A stretch of DNA of 64,000 bases from Linepithema humile (GCF_040581485.1 NC_090131.1:30812032-30876031), one strand, 5' to 3'. Shown: positions 1 through 14,277, counted from the stretch's first letter. Numbers and translations are program-made. The notes: generated from the sequence alone by a model not told the origin.

Positions 1-1920
1 ACGATGTTAATCCTACATTGCATTTTCAGTGTTGTTAACGAGACTCTTATCTTTCCGCCGTGTAACCGTCGTTAACGAGATTTTATCTTTCTACCGTGTG
101 GTAAATTACTTTATTATTCACTGATATTCTGCAAAAATCGGTAAATAAGATTTTATCGCAATACTCATCAATTGACGCTGTAGAGCAACGAATACGTTTA
201 GTAAATCGTGGCGATATAACTATGCTCTCGTTATGTAATATAAATATATCTCTGCTGAATAGAACGTGCGAGAAGCGTTGGGGTATTTTTATCCGAGAAA
301 AATTGAACGCGTCCGCGCGTTTTAACAGGGTGAGACGTCTCTCTGCACACACGACAGAACTCTCTAACCGGCAATGAAAAGTTACGAGCGAAAGGGAATT
401 ATGGCGAGCGAGGGCGAAAGCTTTCTTGAATAAAGAGCACTTCGAAGAATTCTAGATATTTCTAGGCAGCGATGATAACGCTCTTTTGGGATAAATATGG
501 AGAGAAGAACACTTGCAACGTTCTCGTTTGTGGATTTGCATAAAAAAGAAAATTCATTCACAATGGAATCTATAGCAAGAATAACCGCGATAGTTAACTT
601 TCAATAGTGTATTCCTCTTCATTGTATTCCTCTCCACTATTCCTCTCCACTGTGTATGTAAAGTCGTACGCTCTATTCTAATGAGATTGTAAAAATAACA
701 TTTTACGAGATACAGCTGCGTAAGATCATAAAAATAACAGGTTTTACGGACAATTTGCGTAAAAATAACGTCGAATGATTCGTGTTACGTACAAATTTGC
801 TAGATGCCTGATTGCATTTTAATGAGCGCGTTGTAATTCAGCTAAGTCTCTCGGTCTGAATTAAGTAAAAAAGCATGGCAATTATTCGTGGTTAATATTT
901 TAACCGCTAATGTGGGCAAAGTGCACCGACGTTTTCCCGTTTCCGTACGGAGATGTGCATTAAACCGCAGGAACTAATTCTCGTTCGTTACGTGCCCATC
1001 GCGACCGCATCAAGGTCAAGTGCTTCGCGATATAATTTATGATCTCTACTGGTGGTTATTATCCTTTTCAGGATCTTCCGCTCTTTCTTACACGCGGTGA
1101 TGATACTTGGCGTCATTCGCAGCTAGTCTTTCTTAGGGGCGTTTTCTCGCCATTCAAGTGCCTAAAAGAAAAATATTTCAAGCGACGACAAGTGATTTTT
1201 TACCTCGTGCCATCAATTATTTATCCCCTTTCTCACGATGAAAAGAAACTTTGCCGATCCTCTTCTATTCGCGGCTGCGTGGTGCGATTGCCTCTCCTCC
1301 TTCGACCTCTCGAGATCGACCTTTCCCAGGGCAATACTTACATACGTATCGACAGGCGCGCCTACACACGTAGGTAGATAGTGATAACAGCAATATCCTT
1401 GCGTGAAGCTATCGAGTGTCGGAGAAAATTAACTAGCGATCCAATCTCTGAGTTTTTCCATACCCACGACAACATCTGCCTCTGACGTGTTTATACGAGG
1501 CGCGACGGATAGAATCGCGGATGAATTCATTGGAACGACTTTTCCTGCGAAGGAAATCTGCGTTTTAATATAAACGTTGGCGCTTTTCCGCGGTGCACAC
1601 GATTGGTTTTATTACGACGATATGAATTTGTTCGAAGAAATTGTCGTCGGAAAGTGGTGTGCCGATTAAGTTTCCTCCAGTCCATTCAATCTCATTGCAT
1701 TTACAGAAGCTCGTTGCGACCAACGTATATAAAGTCCCTGCTCTGTAATACATTTAATGATCTAGATAAAAGCGTCTGTCGCAGGGAAAACCGATCGAGA
1801 CCGTATTCAACTACAATGCCCGTTATTTCTATCGGACGCGATATCTACATTCCGATGAGTCTCTTTCTCTCTCACTCACTCACTCTCTCACTCACTGACT
1901 CTCTCTCTCACTCACTGACA

Positions 1921-1981
<61 letters not shown>

Positions 1982-4343
1982 CCTCCCTCCCTCCCTCCCT
2001 CCCTCCCTCCCTCCCTCTCCCCTCTCCCCTCTCTCTCCGTCTATCTTCTCCATACTGTAGTGTCATTGTCAAGAACTCAGATTTCCATGCTCCGTGATAA
2101 CGCACATTATCATTTATCGAGAATGCCGCACGGGAATGGCTCGATCGAGTGCAACGCTCCATTGGCGTTTCCTCCTCGACGAAATGTCTCTTGAAAATGG
2201 CCCTGTATCGATGTTGGCCACGGAATATCGATGGCAGTCGTCGCGCAGACAACAATGCATGTAACGTTCGGCGTCACCCCTCTAGTATATCGCCGAAAAT
2301 TAGTTTCCGTGATAAATCCGTCCGCGCGCGCGGCATGCGTCGTTCGCGGTTATCGGCGCTCGCCACTGGCGATCCAATCCCCTCCTGTGTCCTCGGTATA
2401 AAAACGAATTTCTGGATTTATGACCTGAGCACCTTTTCCAATATACGTCGCATCTGTCGACGACAGCGGAAAGGATCGAAATTTTTATCGACAATTACGT
2501 TTGAATATGTCTAAATCTTTGAGAAATACGCTGTTGTTTTAGGGCAACAAACATTGTGTAAGATATCATGAGAAAGAGACCGGCCTTTAATCGTTTATGT
2601 TTCTCGCAGTTCCGTGAATATTACTTACAGATAGCGGTTTTTTTTTTAAACACAGTGAAGGGAAGAAATATACATTCGCAAAAAGCAACATTCTAATTGG
2701 CGGTTTTCCTCGTTCAGATTTCGAGGCTTTTATTACCGAAGTTCTATCGAGGCAATCATTCGCTCGGCTAGATAGGACGCGAATTTAGCGTAATCGGCTT
2801 TGAGATGGGTTGTTTAGCTTGAAAAGTGAGTAGTTTAAGCGGTCGCGCTCAAAATGGTACTGATATTAGCCGCGACTTGCGGCAGAATCTTCAGTTCGCA
2901 ACTCTCTGTGCTGGTTTAACCGATCACTTTAAGTGAATGCTTCCTCCCTTTAATCAATGGAATTAATTTTTTTTTTAAATCTGATTAAAGAATCATAGTG
3001 CTGTGAATTAAAATTGGATCTATCGCGACAATAAAAAGAGCGGTAAATTACGTATTCCGTTGAGAATGTAATATCCAAATGGCGCTTATTCGAAGTGGAG
3101 AAGGCGTTTTAAAAAATTAGTCCAACATTTTCAAGCTCGCAGATTGAATTGCACTTTTTTTCCCAATATATTTCCGCAAAAAAGTATTCTTGTTATATTT
3201 GTTCACTTTCGTGCGCTTGCAATCTCTTTATTAAATCATTTGTTGCGGAGCAATTGTTGACAGAAAAAAGTGGTAATATGTACTACCGTTAAAAACAATC
3301 GTGCAAACTTTTCTTGTGCAAGTAACTCGGACACGGTAGATTTAGAAAGTGCGCGTATTAATTACATAAGAGAAAAATATCACCACTGGCAATATTTCGA
3401 TTAAACTGCAAATACGAGTAGCAAGTTGAGATTTGTTGAACTACGTAATTGGATCTTGGTGGCTTGGCTTCATGGTTTTATCTCGTTTAATCGCGGAGCA
3501 GGTGATGTTTGCAATGCGAGTATTTATCTTTCTCGTTTTTCGTCGCAGACGACTTTCGACGTCAGATTGATCTTCGTCGTTAACCCTCCTTAACGCAACG
3601 TTATATACGACGCACTCACACCAACTTTTATTCATGCCGGGACTCCTAAGGATAAACAGAAGGAAATGTGTTTTCCCAGAACCGGATATCGATCTAAGGG
3701 AGATCCCGGCACGAGCTACGCGCTAAAAGGGGGAATCTACGGGAGTTAAAGCTCCACTGTTTTCGAAATTATTGATTGTCTGACCTATCTAAGGATTATG
3801 GTGATAATTTGTTTTTAGACAAGATGATTAGCGCGTTGACAAGTATATTCTTCGCTCACGGTGAGTTCAGGTCTCGTGCAATAGCGAGGGAAATCCTAAG
3901 CGGCATTGTTCTAAAATTGAACGCGATTTAGAACGCCATCATTTGAAACGCATAATCGTTCGCCGTTTCAAAATAATACCTTAATTGTTCTGTATTCGAA
4001 TAAATTTAGAGAATCATATTGTGTCTATAATAAAAATTATATCAATAAAAACCGAATGGTGTTAAGAAAAATGTCTATTAATATATTTATTATTTATCTC
4101 GATATAAAGAAAATTAAAAAATAGCCTTTTTAAGTGCAACAGCAGTATACTTTACAATAATATTGTATGCGTTACAATGCGTACGAATTTAATCGCGTAT
4201 TCGCGTATCCGGGTAGCAATCGAAATATCTGGATTTTTGGATACCAAGACAATACTGAAAAATTCGAGCAATAGGCGCGGGTATTTGGGTGGTATAGAAA
4301 TGATCTAATTTATATTAATAGTTATTTGAAAAGAAAAACTCAC
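1..4343 (-). other. First coding intron of the tachykinin receptor gene (partial), no exon seen
   Basis: This is the sequence downstream of the GTGAGT donor at 4338-4343. It is AT-rich with GC-richer patches near 0.9-1.6 kb, 2.1-2.5 kb and 3.4-3.9 kb. Open frames here (for example 1039-1377 on plus and 3441-3635 on minus) show no receptor motifs and no other domain I recognise. The CT/CCCT microsatellite at 1861-2038 also produces a spurious low-complexity frame. The acceptor of this intron is not in the window. Confidence 0.7.
1861..2038. repeat. Compound microsatellite (CTCA)n-(CT)n-(CCCT)n
   Basis: The tract starts with CTCA/CTCT units, continues as about 27 CT dinucleotides (from 1923) and then roughly ten CCCT units. 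From 1923 to 2038 the plus strand is 116 nt of uninterrupted pyrimidine. The long open frames across it on both strands (Ser/Leu/Pro on plus, Arg/Glu/Gly on minus) are artefacts of the repeat. Confidence 0.97.
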
Positions 4344-4783
4344 CGATCAATGGATATTGCCATCAGAGTGAAGACGCTAGCGCATATGGTGAGGACCGCG
4401 ATAAACTGGGAAATCTTGCAGTAGAGGGTGCCGAACGGCCAGTGACTGTTGAGCATGTACGTGTAGTTGAAGATGACATTGAGAGTGGAGACCATGGCGT
4501 CCGCGATGCTGAGGTTCACCAGGAAGTAATTGGTGACGGTGCGCATTCGTCTGTGCGCCAACACGATCCATATCACTATCAAATTGCCGCCGGTTGCCAC
4601 GGCGATCATGCAGGCGAACAGAAACGTCCAAATCATCTGCCGCCACCACGGTAGCACGAATTGATTTCGCGGCTCGAGATCCGTATAGTTGCTGCCGTTG
4701 TGATAGCCGTCATAGTCGTACGTAGTTACGTTCCAAGGGTAAGACGTGGTGTTGAACAACGTCGAATCGTTAAAGTTCTGCAT
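4344..4783 (-). CDS. TkR99D: Tachykinin-like peptide receptor (TkR99D-type GPCR), first coding exon, partial gene
   Basis: This exon encodes the N-terminus through TM3 of a rhodopsin-family neuropeptide receptor, a plasma-membrane Gq-type receptor for tachykinin-related peptides. The start is the ATG at 4781-4783 (MQNFNDST...). The GTG just before it is not a eukaryotic start, and an in-frame TAG lies four codons upstream of the ATG. The extracellular tail carries five N-glycosylation sequons (N5, N11, N18, N29, N32). TM1 is about residues 48-75 with GGN67 (Asn1.50). Then come HRRMRTVTNYFLVNLS, LSIAD95 (Asp2.50), the WPFG loop, C122 (the TM3 disulphide Cys) and SIDR at the start of the DRY motif. 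The exon ends CG|GTGAGT, so a phase-2 intron splits the DRY arginine codon. The following exons (rest of DRY to the C-tail) should lie below position 1; I see none in 1-4343. Insect 99D-type is preferred over 86C-type by the ATGGNLIV and AHRRMRTVTNYFLVN wording, from memory. Confidence 0.92.
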
Positions 4784-7700
4784 CACGAATCGCTAATCTC
4801 TCTCCGTGATTTCCGTTTGAGCTATACGAACGAAAGACTGTCGGGTATTTTTACTCACTGCTCTCTTCCACCGCTTTAATAGTTGCCTCTATTCATCTTT
4901 CAGTTTGTAATTTTGTCTTGCGCGGTGTTTATTTCTTTTTATCCCATCTCAAAGATCGCAGCCGGAACGCGCAATTTTCATCTCCTCGTTTGCACTTCTG
5001 TTACTCTCCTCCTCCTTTTCCTTCTTCAAGATGCGCGGATTTCTTCGTAACTTGATACGCGATTGCAACATCAATAGCGTCATAAGGAGAGACTCGTTAG
5101 ATCGATCGATCGTTGGATAATACATTCATGTATTATTTTATTTCTTTTCACGCTGAACGTGTTCGAGATATGCAAATACCCTTGAAAAATATTTCCTCGG
5201 CGCTTAATTTAAAAGATGAAAATTTGCTGCTGAGAGAAACCACCGGGACCATTATCTTTCAGGGCAAATAACTTACATAATCCTGTCGACCACGTATAGT
5301 GGCCAACTAACTCGGCCAAGTTTTCATGACCACGTCGATGTAACTTCAATAATTGTATTACACCTGTTCTCGTGTAGCAGCCGAGCATGTTACGATCGAA
5401 ACATCGAGCAATGTTCGGAATTTCCGTCTTTCGACTCTGCGTTGCCACGAGAAGAGACTCAGTCGCCTGGTCAAAGAATCAGCATTCATCAATCTCGTGT
5501 TCTCGTTGTTGCGACGCCGCTGTTGCGACAATATTCGTTTTACGCTCCTTCGGCGTTGTCGATTTTCTTATTCACGTTCAATGTTCCGCGTGAAAGCGCA
5601 ATTATCGGATGTCGAAAACACGAACCTATGATTTCGGCGCGTGTTGTATTGCGCGTCGGTGAATCGCGTTTTTCCGACTGGTCGATTTTAATTGGAAATC
5701 GCTCATTAGCGACGGGACAAAAATTGATTTGGAATGAACTCGCAGCTTGTGTTACGCGTGGGCGGTCTCTCGATTACGCGAAACCGTTAATTCAAGTCCA
5801 TTTTCCTGTTTATCGATCTTGTTGTAACAATCTTTCGGGCCTATTTCATTACTTCATCGCGGCAGCGGTGAGCACGTCGATAATATCGGACTGTTACTGT
5901 ATAGCTTCGTTAGTTAGACTGCAAGGTAACGCCGGCTGCACGGCCGACAGCTTCAATTTGACGTTCGAACTCACTTCCACTCGCGTTTCATGCACGGGCG
6001 CTCTCTGCAAGATCCGCGTCCCAGATCGTCGACCAGTCGTCCCCGCCGGATGAAGACCCATTGTCCTCACGGCTCATTCGCCGAAGATGAATGCGCGTTT
6101 TTTTTCCGATATCTCCGAAGCTTTGATATAACTCTTTTCCTTCGTAGATGTAGTCGTTATCGTGACGGAGTTTTTGTACCCGTTTTTTTATCTACAATTA
6201 GAAATCGAGATCACAGTCATTGATTATTACGCCGATCTTTCGACTTAGGAAAGTCTGATGGATTTCCGGTTTATGGGAGTTTTGCGTTTAATCATCCCGC
6301 CGTTGCTCCAGCCGGCGCGTATATCGTCGTTCGGTGCTATTTAACGATTACTGAAGCATCGTTAACGTTTCGCCGTGAAATTCGTCCGTCGTTTTACGAC
6401 GGCGAGGCGATTTTTTTGCACGTTAACTTTTCTAGCTGACGAGTAGCATCGCACAGTAATACAATAAATATCGCTTCTGGAATTTACCAGCGCCGTTCAT
6501 CGTTGTTCCACGTTTTGTGCTGGAAGAAAAATCTCACTCTGGTCCGTCATATGATAGAATACCTAATGGGGCCGAGGTTTTGTAACGATTCTCGTCAAAC
6601 ATTTATTCTGTTCCACGCGCTCATAATTCAATGCCCCTTTTTGCGACATTGTATCGCGTATTGTTGCAAAATTAGGCCAACTGAACTTTCTTGTCACGTT
6701 TCACGCAAATGGAAATGTTACGTCCTATTTCAGCTTTTTTACGATTTCGTGGTCTATGGCCGATCACGTGGGCGGGAGAGCTTTCGCGTCACGTCGCTAA
6801 TAAAATCTTCCCCGAGCACAAAGTCTGCATTATCGTCGACTTCCCGTCGCGTATCACGCGCGGCGGACACGCCTCTCGGTAGCTTCGTGCATTCAATCGG
6901 GCGTCGACAGTAACCGGAAAACTGAATCTCCGTTTAATTCTCCGTGCTTTCGCGATACCTCTTGCACAGATCCGCCATCCGTCGCATTACGTGGGTCGCC
7001 ATTTTCGTCGTCCGACACGCTTGGAATTTTAAGGTACAACGGTTCCGCACATTTTTCTTCACTACGATGACACCGCTCGCAATCCTTTTTCGACGTTACT
7101 CCGGACGAGAGTTTCGCCTTGTATTCCACGCGAACACCGTCGGAAATCTTCTTAATTTTCAATTGGCTTCGAGATTTTGCAACACCAGCGTGGCGCGCCG
7201 CGTTTATAACAGTTTAAGTGAAATTGTTCTTTCATAGCCGAGAGCGCTTTGGTGAAAGATAAAGGAAAGCGGGGAGTAGGAAGTGGCGGGATCGCGTCGC
7301 CGTAGTTTTCAGAAAGTTCCCGACTCGCACCGAAAGAAAGTTCGTCCGACGTTCGTGTGATCGATACGAAAGTTCTTCGGGAACAACGCGTAACTAGTCT
7401 CCGGGACATACAATTTGTGAAACTTCGCAGAAGGCTCGCTTTTCGAGGACATTCGATGGAGAGGAGCTTCCACAAGAATCTCACCGCAAAAGCGTTGATC
7501 GACGAACCGCAGAGACCTACCAATTCTGTTTTCGTTCGCCGGCCGATGTTGCGAAGACGTTTGCAGACTGAATATTATTACGGTGGCGTTGTCACCGCTG
7601 TCTGTCAAGCGTGAACGAGAATCTCGTTGTTGAAATTGGTGTCCTCTTTGTAAAATTCCATGTTGACTTAGAATTAATTCTACAGCGTGTCCTTATGCTT

Positions 7701-7800
7701 ACGAATTTCTCGCTGATCACCGTTTCGTCGTCGTGCCTTCTACGATCTGAAAAAAAATTATAAAATCCAAAGTTAGTTTTTAAGATCAAAACACCATTTG
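4784..7800. other. CpG-rich region upstream of the receptor exon; no recognisable gene
   Basis: This stretch is visibly richer in G+C and CpG than the rest of the desert and carries many overlapping open frames on both strands. The longest is 5442-6053 on plus, 203 codons. None shows a domain, a membrane or signal pattern, or convincing splice partners. Its position immediately 5' of the receptor start suggests promoter, 5'UTR exon or enhancer sequence. A possible 5'UTR mini-intron could run from a GTGAGT at about 4858 to a TTAG at about 4794 on the minus strand, but this is unproven. Confidence 0.45.
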
Positions 7801-10800
7801 CGCGAAAACGTGAAAAGATCTTAAATTATTGCGCGCAATTTTTCCAATGTGGTCTGGCAGTAAAAATGTTCGGCCCGTATTTGGGCGATAAGTCTGGGGA
7901 ACGTAATTGACGGGTGTGAAATTTCATCTGTCTTGTTCGATAAGAAAAAGAAGATACGGAGGGAGAAGCACGTTTGCAGAAGGGCGCAGAGCGAAGAACA
8001 GATGCGTTGATTATGAGCCATTAAATTTCCCAAAGGAATTCAATTATAAAACGGGACTATATTGGTGCGCGTTTGTCTCAATTAAAACGCTCGAGGATTG
8101 CAAGATGCGGCGCGTTTCGTGTACCTTCGGATAATTGTTCCACGCAATTGAGATATTATTATTCTTTCCAATCATTAAATTATCACTTCACCGACGCTTC
8201 ATCAAGATGTAATCGTCGATGACCGTCGTGCCAAAAGGGTGAAATTATTATTTTGTTAAATAATTGTTGCAAAACAATATTTATATATATTTAATAGTCA
8301 CCTTTGTCACATCGGTCTGTTTTGATATCGTTATTTTACGTTTACATATATCGCACCACTGTCCGTTTAATTTTCTCTTGTCAAACAGTGAGATATCATT
8401 TGCTTAACTACGTTGCAGCCGTATTATTCTTTCTATTATTCACGTTATTTGTCTACGGTAAGTTTCTCGCACATACACCGTAATATACGCACAAAGAAAA
8501 ATAATAATAACCATTCTTCATCTGGTTTCTTTGATAAAATGGTGTAATTATTAAATGATATATTTAGAAGAATCTATATCTAGAAGAATATTTTCTTTAA
8601 GCATATAATATTTCTACGTTGAGTGATTTGTTGTAATGCATAAATATCATGAGTTACATATTAGAATTGAGATTGTTTTCTCTAGCGTACACGATATTCT
8701 ACGATCAAATAAATGTTTATTCATATTGTTTGTCCACGAAATGTGCTTTTCCGATACTTGGTTCGATCTAACACTGCGACCTCGTTCCTCATATTACATG
8801 TCGCTCACACACGCGCGAGAATAGTTATTACTGAAACGATGTTTTGCGAAAAAATTGTGTAAAACTTGACTTACAAAAAAATAATAATTTTTCTCTACGG
8901 AAATAAAAAATAAAATAATAATTAGCACCATAAATAGCTTTATTGTCGCGATTGTGCTACGAAACCGCAAGATTAACGGGGAAATTATGCGAGTGGCGGC
9001 ACCTTTTTCGCTCGTACACGCGCACATTTGAATAACGTCATGCTAGACAAATTGCAACCAAAACTGTGTTGCCGCTGGCAACAATTATTTCAGTCATATA
9101 GCGTACAATTAAAATCAGAGTTTATGCGACCTATCCGTAGATAGATAAGGAATAAAGAAAGAATTCCATTCTAAAACGCAAAAGAATTTTGACAATTTTT
9201 AGGAAGAATTATTATAATATATTATTCCAAAACTTTGCATACATATTTCTTTAGAAGCATCTTTATAAATATCTGTGTGACAAAATACTTCTCTTGCTTT
9301 CTAATTTAGAAGAATGTTAAAAAAGATATGTTGCGAATGAGCATAATTACCGCGGTTCTAGAATAAAATATCCTTTTAAAACAACATCGCAGGATACATT
9401 ATCGTCCGTATATATTATTATGCGCACCAAATAATAATCCGTAAATCGAAATTTCATGCACCGCCGGTCTCTTAATTTCCACACCAATAATTTGTAAATG
9501 ACTTATATTCAATGCGCGCATTTTCCAAAAAAGTTATTTTACTTTCTTTCATATTTTATAATTGTGTTGTATTTTCATCTGCTCCATGTTTTATATTCCG
9601 CGTAACTCAATATTAATCGGGATTTATCGCCCGGGCCGAGTGTATTCGTCTGTCGTCGCTTTGTTTCGCATGGTCCATTCAATGATGCGACTAATTCGTT
9701 GGAAACTTCCTAAACTATGCGTATACATGGTTACTGCGGTATGCGACTGTCCTCCGATTGAACGCGCTGTTTTGCGGTAGGATGAGTAGTGAGTGAAATG
9801 GAGCAATTAACGCTGGAATATTGTTTCTGAATCTGAAAATAGCTATCGCGATCGATATAACACTGCGATGATAGTGTGCGAGGCGGAGAGAGCGTAGGGC
9901 GTCGTGACGTTTGTGGCATTCGTGACGATGTATGTAATTTCAGGTTTTCGTAACACCCACAAACTAACTGTCCGAGAATCTCCCCTATCTCTCTTTCTTT
10001 CTTGGTTTTAGACACTTGTGAGCTATTAGCCAGGATTAAAACGGGATTGTGCCGTAGACTGTAAAATTGCATTTTACGTAGTTTTCTCGAATTTGTCGGA
10101 ACAGATGTTGTCTGCGAAAATGCAATTAGTAGCAATTACTTTCACTCAAGAGATAAAGATTGTCCGCATTATCGTACCCTAAAAAAATCTCTTGTACTTT
10201 TTTTTTTTTTTTTTTTTTGAAATGCATATATTATATATTTATATAAGTTTAATTAATACATATTTCATTAATACATTCAATTAATACACATTTTTATGTA
10301 GGTTTCTGCGCGTTAAAAATTTAAAGCACTAAATTGATCATTCAATTAACTGAAAGGAAGTCTATGCTCTGCAGACCTACATTTCTTCTCACGTCCGTCA
10401 GTATATTGCGATTTTCCGCACAGTCGGAAGTCACTTCTGATCGCCGATAAAAATTTCATGAGCGTTCGCAAGTGATGTTTTTAAACACACATTTGCACGT
10501 ATCTAGGCACGTCAATTCGGCCAAGAAGTCACGTCGTTTCTAGCAGTCCGTAAAAGAAGTGCAGAATTTATGCACAGCGCAGCGAGAAAGAACGTGCGCG
10601 AAAGAATGCCGGCGTGAAAATTGAATGTGTGATCTCCATGCATCGGTGTTAAGGTAGCGAAGGCAAATAGAACGGCAGTTGAGGACGAACAGAATTGTTT
10701 CGATGTGGTGCGCTTCAACAATGGTACACGTCGGTACGGAGCCGTGAAGTATGCAAATTGTGAATCACTCTGGACCGTACAACTGCGGTTGTGTAGCGCA

Positions 10801-13800
10801 GAAAAAGTTTTTCACTCTTCTTTGTACCGGGAGTAGCCAATATTCGACTCACAATTGGTCGAATAAGCGTATCCGCCGTTCGTGCGGAATCGACCGTTCA
10901 GAAGATACGATCTGGTGGATTTAGAATCCCGTGAGGACGAGGACTTTTATCTCTATCGTAATTTTTATCGAGCCCTTACTACGAATTACGTTGTTATATG
11001 TCTTTTATCAGTAACAGAATTCTAAAATTATATGACGATTTTAAGATTATTACATGAAGACGTAAATGAGAAAAATTAAATGAAAAATGTGGAATATGAA
11101 AAGAGGTCGAGAGTAATGTACATACAACTAAGCAATATAAAAATAAATTTATCTGACGAAATATATTTAATATAATGATAAATTTGAATGTAACTGAATT
11201 GAATTCAATAATAATTGTATTTCTAAGTGATCCTTTTCAGAGAGAATAAGTAAAAATATATATTATAGATAAAATATATAGTAATCTTCCGGAATATATA
11301 CTTCTAACGGAAATATATTAAATCTCTTTAGTTGAAGAAATCCCAGAAGTTTCGAGAATAATTAAGAGTAAGATTTGAGATAAATTTTGGTTATTCAACT
11401 TTGAGAACTTGAGCCTTTTTCGCTTTCGAGAACTCGGTTCTTTTTCGCTTTTTTTTTATTTTCTTCTTTGATAGTTTTATTATTTTTGAAATTATGTGTG
11501 TTTAAAAGTTGAAATTTATTTGAAGCGTATACAACGTTTCACAAGAGTTATCGTCAGAAATGGCTGAATCGGACAGTCCTTTTGTAACAAGCCACAAACT
11601 GTCTGAAGTTGTTTGCATTCAATTCTGTACATATGTTATTCCTATCAAACTTTCGCTAAATTTTCACCTAACATAGTCGTTCTTTCATTTTCCCCCGAAG
11701 AAAGAAACAGTAGATAGGCGCATATAAGTTTGATGTTTTTTCACGATTTATCTCGCCTCTTGCATGCTGCTGGCTCGCATAAATGTATAAGGTCTAATGA
11801 ACACTGGTCGTTATAGCAGCTGGCATCGATCTTGCAGGCTTATCTGCTTTATAATAGCAAAGGTAAGAGGTTTTGCTGAACTAATGGCATCTGCCTTGGA
11901 TAAAGTATCGTCACTACTTAACTAAGAGTCGAAACAAGACTGCTTTTTTTAGAATAGAAGATGAGAGTAATTCAGCGCAAGATAATGTACATATACATTC
12001 TATGTATACGACACATGTGTCTTAATACATAGCTGAAATATAGTTGCAATTTTCAGTCAATTTTTGAAGTGGAAGCCTGTTGCCGTCCTTTTATCGTTAA
12101 CAAAAAATCGCCGTATGTATGTAACAAAAGCGCGCGATGTTCTCAAAAGCTATTATAATAAAAGTGATTCTCCAAGGCTTAAGGTCTCTCGCTTGAATTC
12201 TTCTTCGTAAATAACTCTCATTTTATTAATGATTAAACACTTGTGTCGCTTTTATATATGCACATTCTCTTCTCTATCTATATTCTTGTGTTGATTCATG
12301 ATAAATTCAGAAAGAATATGTTTCGATACATAAATTTACAGAAAGCTTTTAGGCTGACGGATTTCCGATAGATACAAACCGAGCGAGCAACGAAACGTAT
12401 CTCTCTTCTATTGACAAGAAGATGCAGCACAAAGTAATTAAATGCTCGAAAATACGATAACTTTCTCTTAACCACCGGAGTGGCACGTGAGATATACGGC
12501 TAGTCTCGCAATGGCACTAACACTCGGTACCGATGTTATCCAGAAGTCAGCGAACACAGTTTGTTAAAGTTTATCTACGTGCACGATATTTCGTAGTTGC
12601 GTTTACAACTCGTACGTTCGCTTTGTTTTGCTCCTTTTCTCCTTACTTGTATTCTCTGCTATTCTCAAGTTACATTCAATTTATTTATTATCTGCACGCA
12701 GAGTATTCATTTACGCTTATAGCATAAGTATAGTCAATTTAAATTTCTAATAAACTTTTTCTTAAAAAATACATTTTTTCTTGCAAATACAATTGCATCG
12801 ATCGCATAAAAATATGTAAATGTTATTCAACGAGGGCGAACGATTTTAAAGCAAAATGTATTTCGATGTTTTGATAAACTTATAATATTTTCAAAGGTAA
12901 ATTATAATATATAATAATCTAATATTTAATAAATTCATCAAATGTGGTGAGAATAAAATGGATAACATAACACCTTTTGTTCTCATTACGATTTGCAAAA
13001 ATGTAGAATATGAATGAGATAGAATATACAAAGAGTTGTATTCTTGCAATCTTTCGAGATGAAACAAGGCAATTCTGTAAGCTCACCGACCATTCTGTTT
13101 GACATGATTCCCCTTTGCAAAGAGATATGTTATAGATGAAATGAGCCTTGCTTCGAATGCAAGTCAGACGCGCATCAACAATAGATGCAATCCGCCTGAT
13201 GGAAAAAGTCGTCCATCCATCTGGATGCCCATAAAACGTGATACCATCCGGCGCTTCTTTCCCAACTCTGCGTCTATCACAATCTCGCGCTTTCGCCCTT
13301 GGAAGCAAAACTATCTGTCAGAAAACGCGCTTCCCTGCATGTCTCGAAACTTTGGCGAGAAGAGAAATCTTATCTCAAGACGTCACCGTTTGTTATGAAT
13401 GTGACGACGTCTGCGCGTGAAGCACTTGGAACTATCGGGGTCGCAATCGGCTGTTTCGACTCAGATCGATATGTCATCGCTCCAAACCGCGAAACGCAAC
13501 TTGCTAGGCACTTGGAGACTCTCTCCTCTCGCTCCTGTTCGCATTCTTCACCGTGGAATTGAAATTCTCAGAATGTTTAGAAACATCGGCGAGGGAGCAA
13601 ACGCGGATCGACCGCTCCGATACAGAGGAACGCCTTGGATTAGTTTATAGTAGTACACGAGCGAGCTCTTCGAGAAAGCGTCTCGTAACGAGTCGTCACG
13701 GAAGAAGAGGAACGCGAGCATGGAAAAATTCACCGCTGTCGCGACGAGCGTTTATTCCTGTCACGCGGTCAGACTTAAGACGTGGACGCGCCACTTACTA

Positions 13801-14277
13801 TTTGACTAAGCGACAAAGCCCGAGAGAGAACTGCGCACGAGACAATAATAAGACGTCCTCGTATAATTCCCCTGCGCTAACAGGAAGAGAAAACAGTGTA
13901 GGAGTTGTATTCGAATTCTCTGTGGAAAGCGAGGAAAATGAAGAACAGAAAAACACACGTAGGACGTAAATCTCTTGGCTATTTTTAAACATTCTGCGAT
14001 AAAGAAATAAGCGACAAAAGGATTAAAGTCTCATATTGAATTCTTTTGATTTCCCTCTTTCTTTTGTTTTCCCTCTTTTTTCATTTGGTGAACAGAAAAC
14101 TAATAAATGGATTTTCATGTAATAATCCAAATGATGTAATAGTGAGTATTCATCACTGAAACTGACTTTTCCGCTTTATTGCACGCGTTTCTTCTTCGTT
14201 TTAACGGGAAATATTCTCTTGAAGTTTCGCTATTACAATAACGCGAAGGCTTAAAACTTCTTAAAGTGGAATAAACG

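Noticed and set aside
1603..2255. Ser/Leu-rich and Arg/Glu-rich frames across the CT repeat
   Set aside because: Products of the microsatellite being open in several frames; no unique conserved sequence.
4784..4786. GTG as start codon of the receptor exon
   Set aside because: It directly precedes an ATG. GTG initiation is not expected in an insect nuclear gene, and an in-frame TAG sits a few codons further upstream.
9731..10135. 134-codon minus frame
   Set aside because: No recognisable domain or conserved motif. It is low in AT stops by local composition only.
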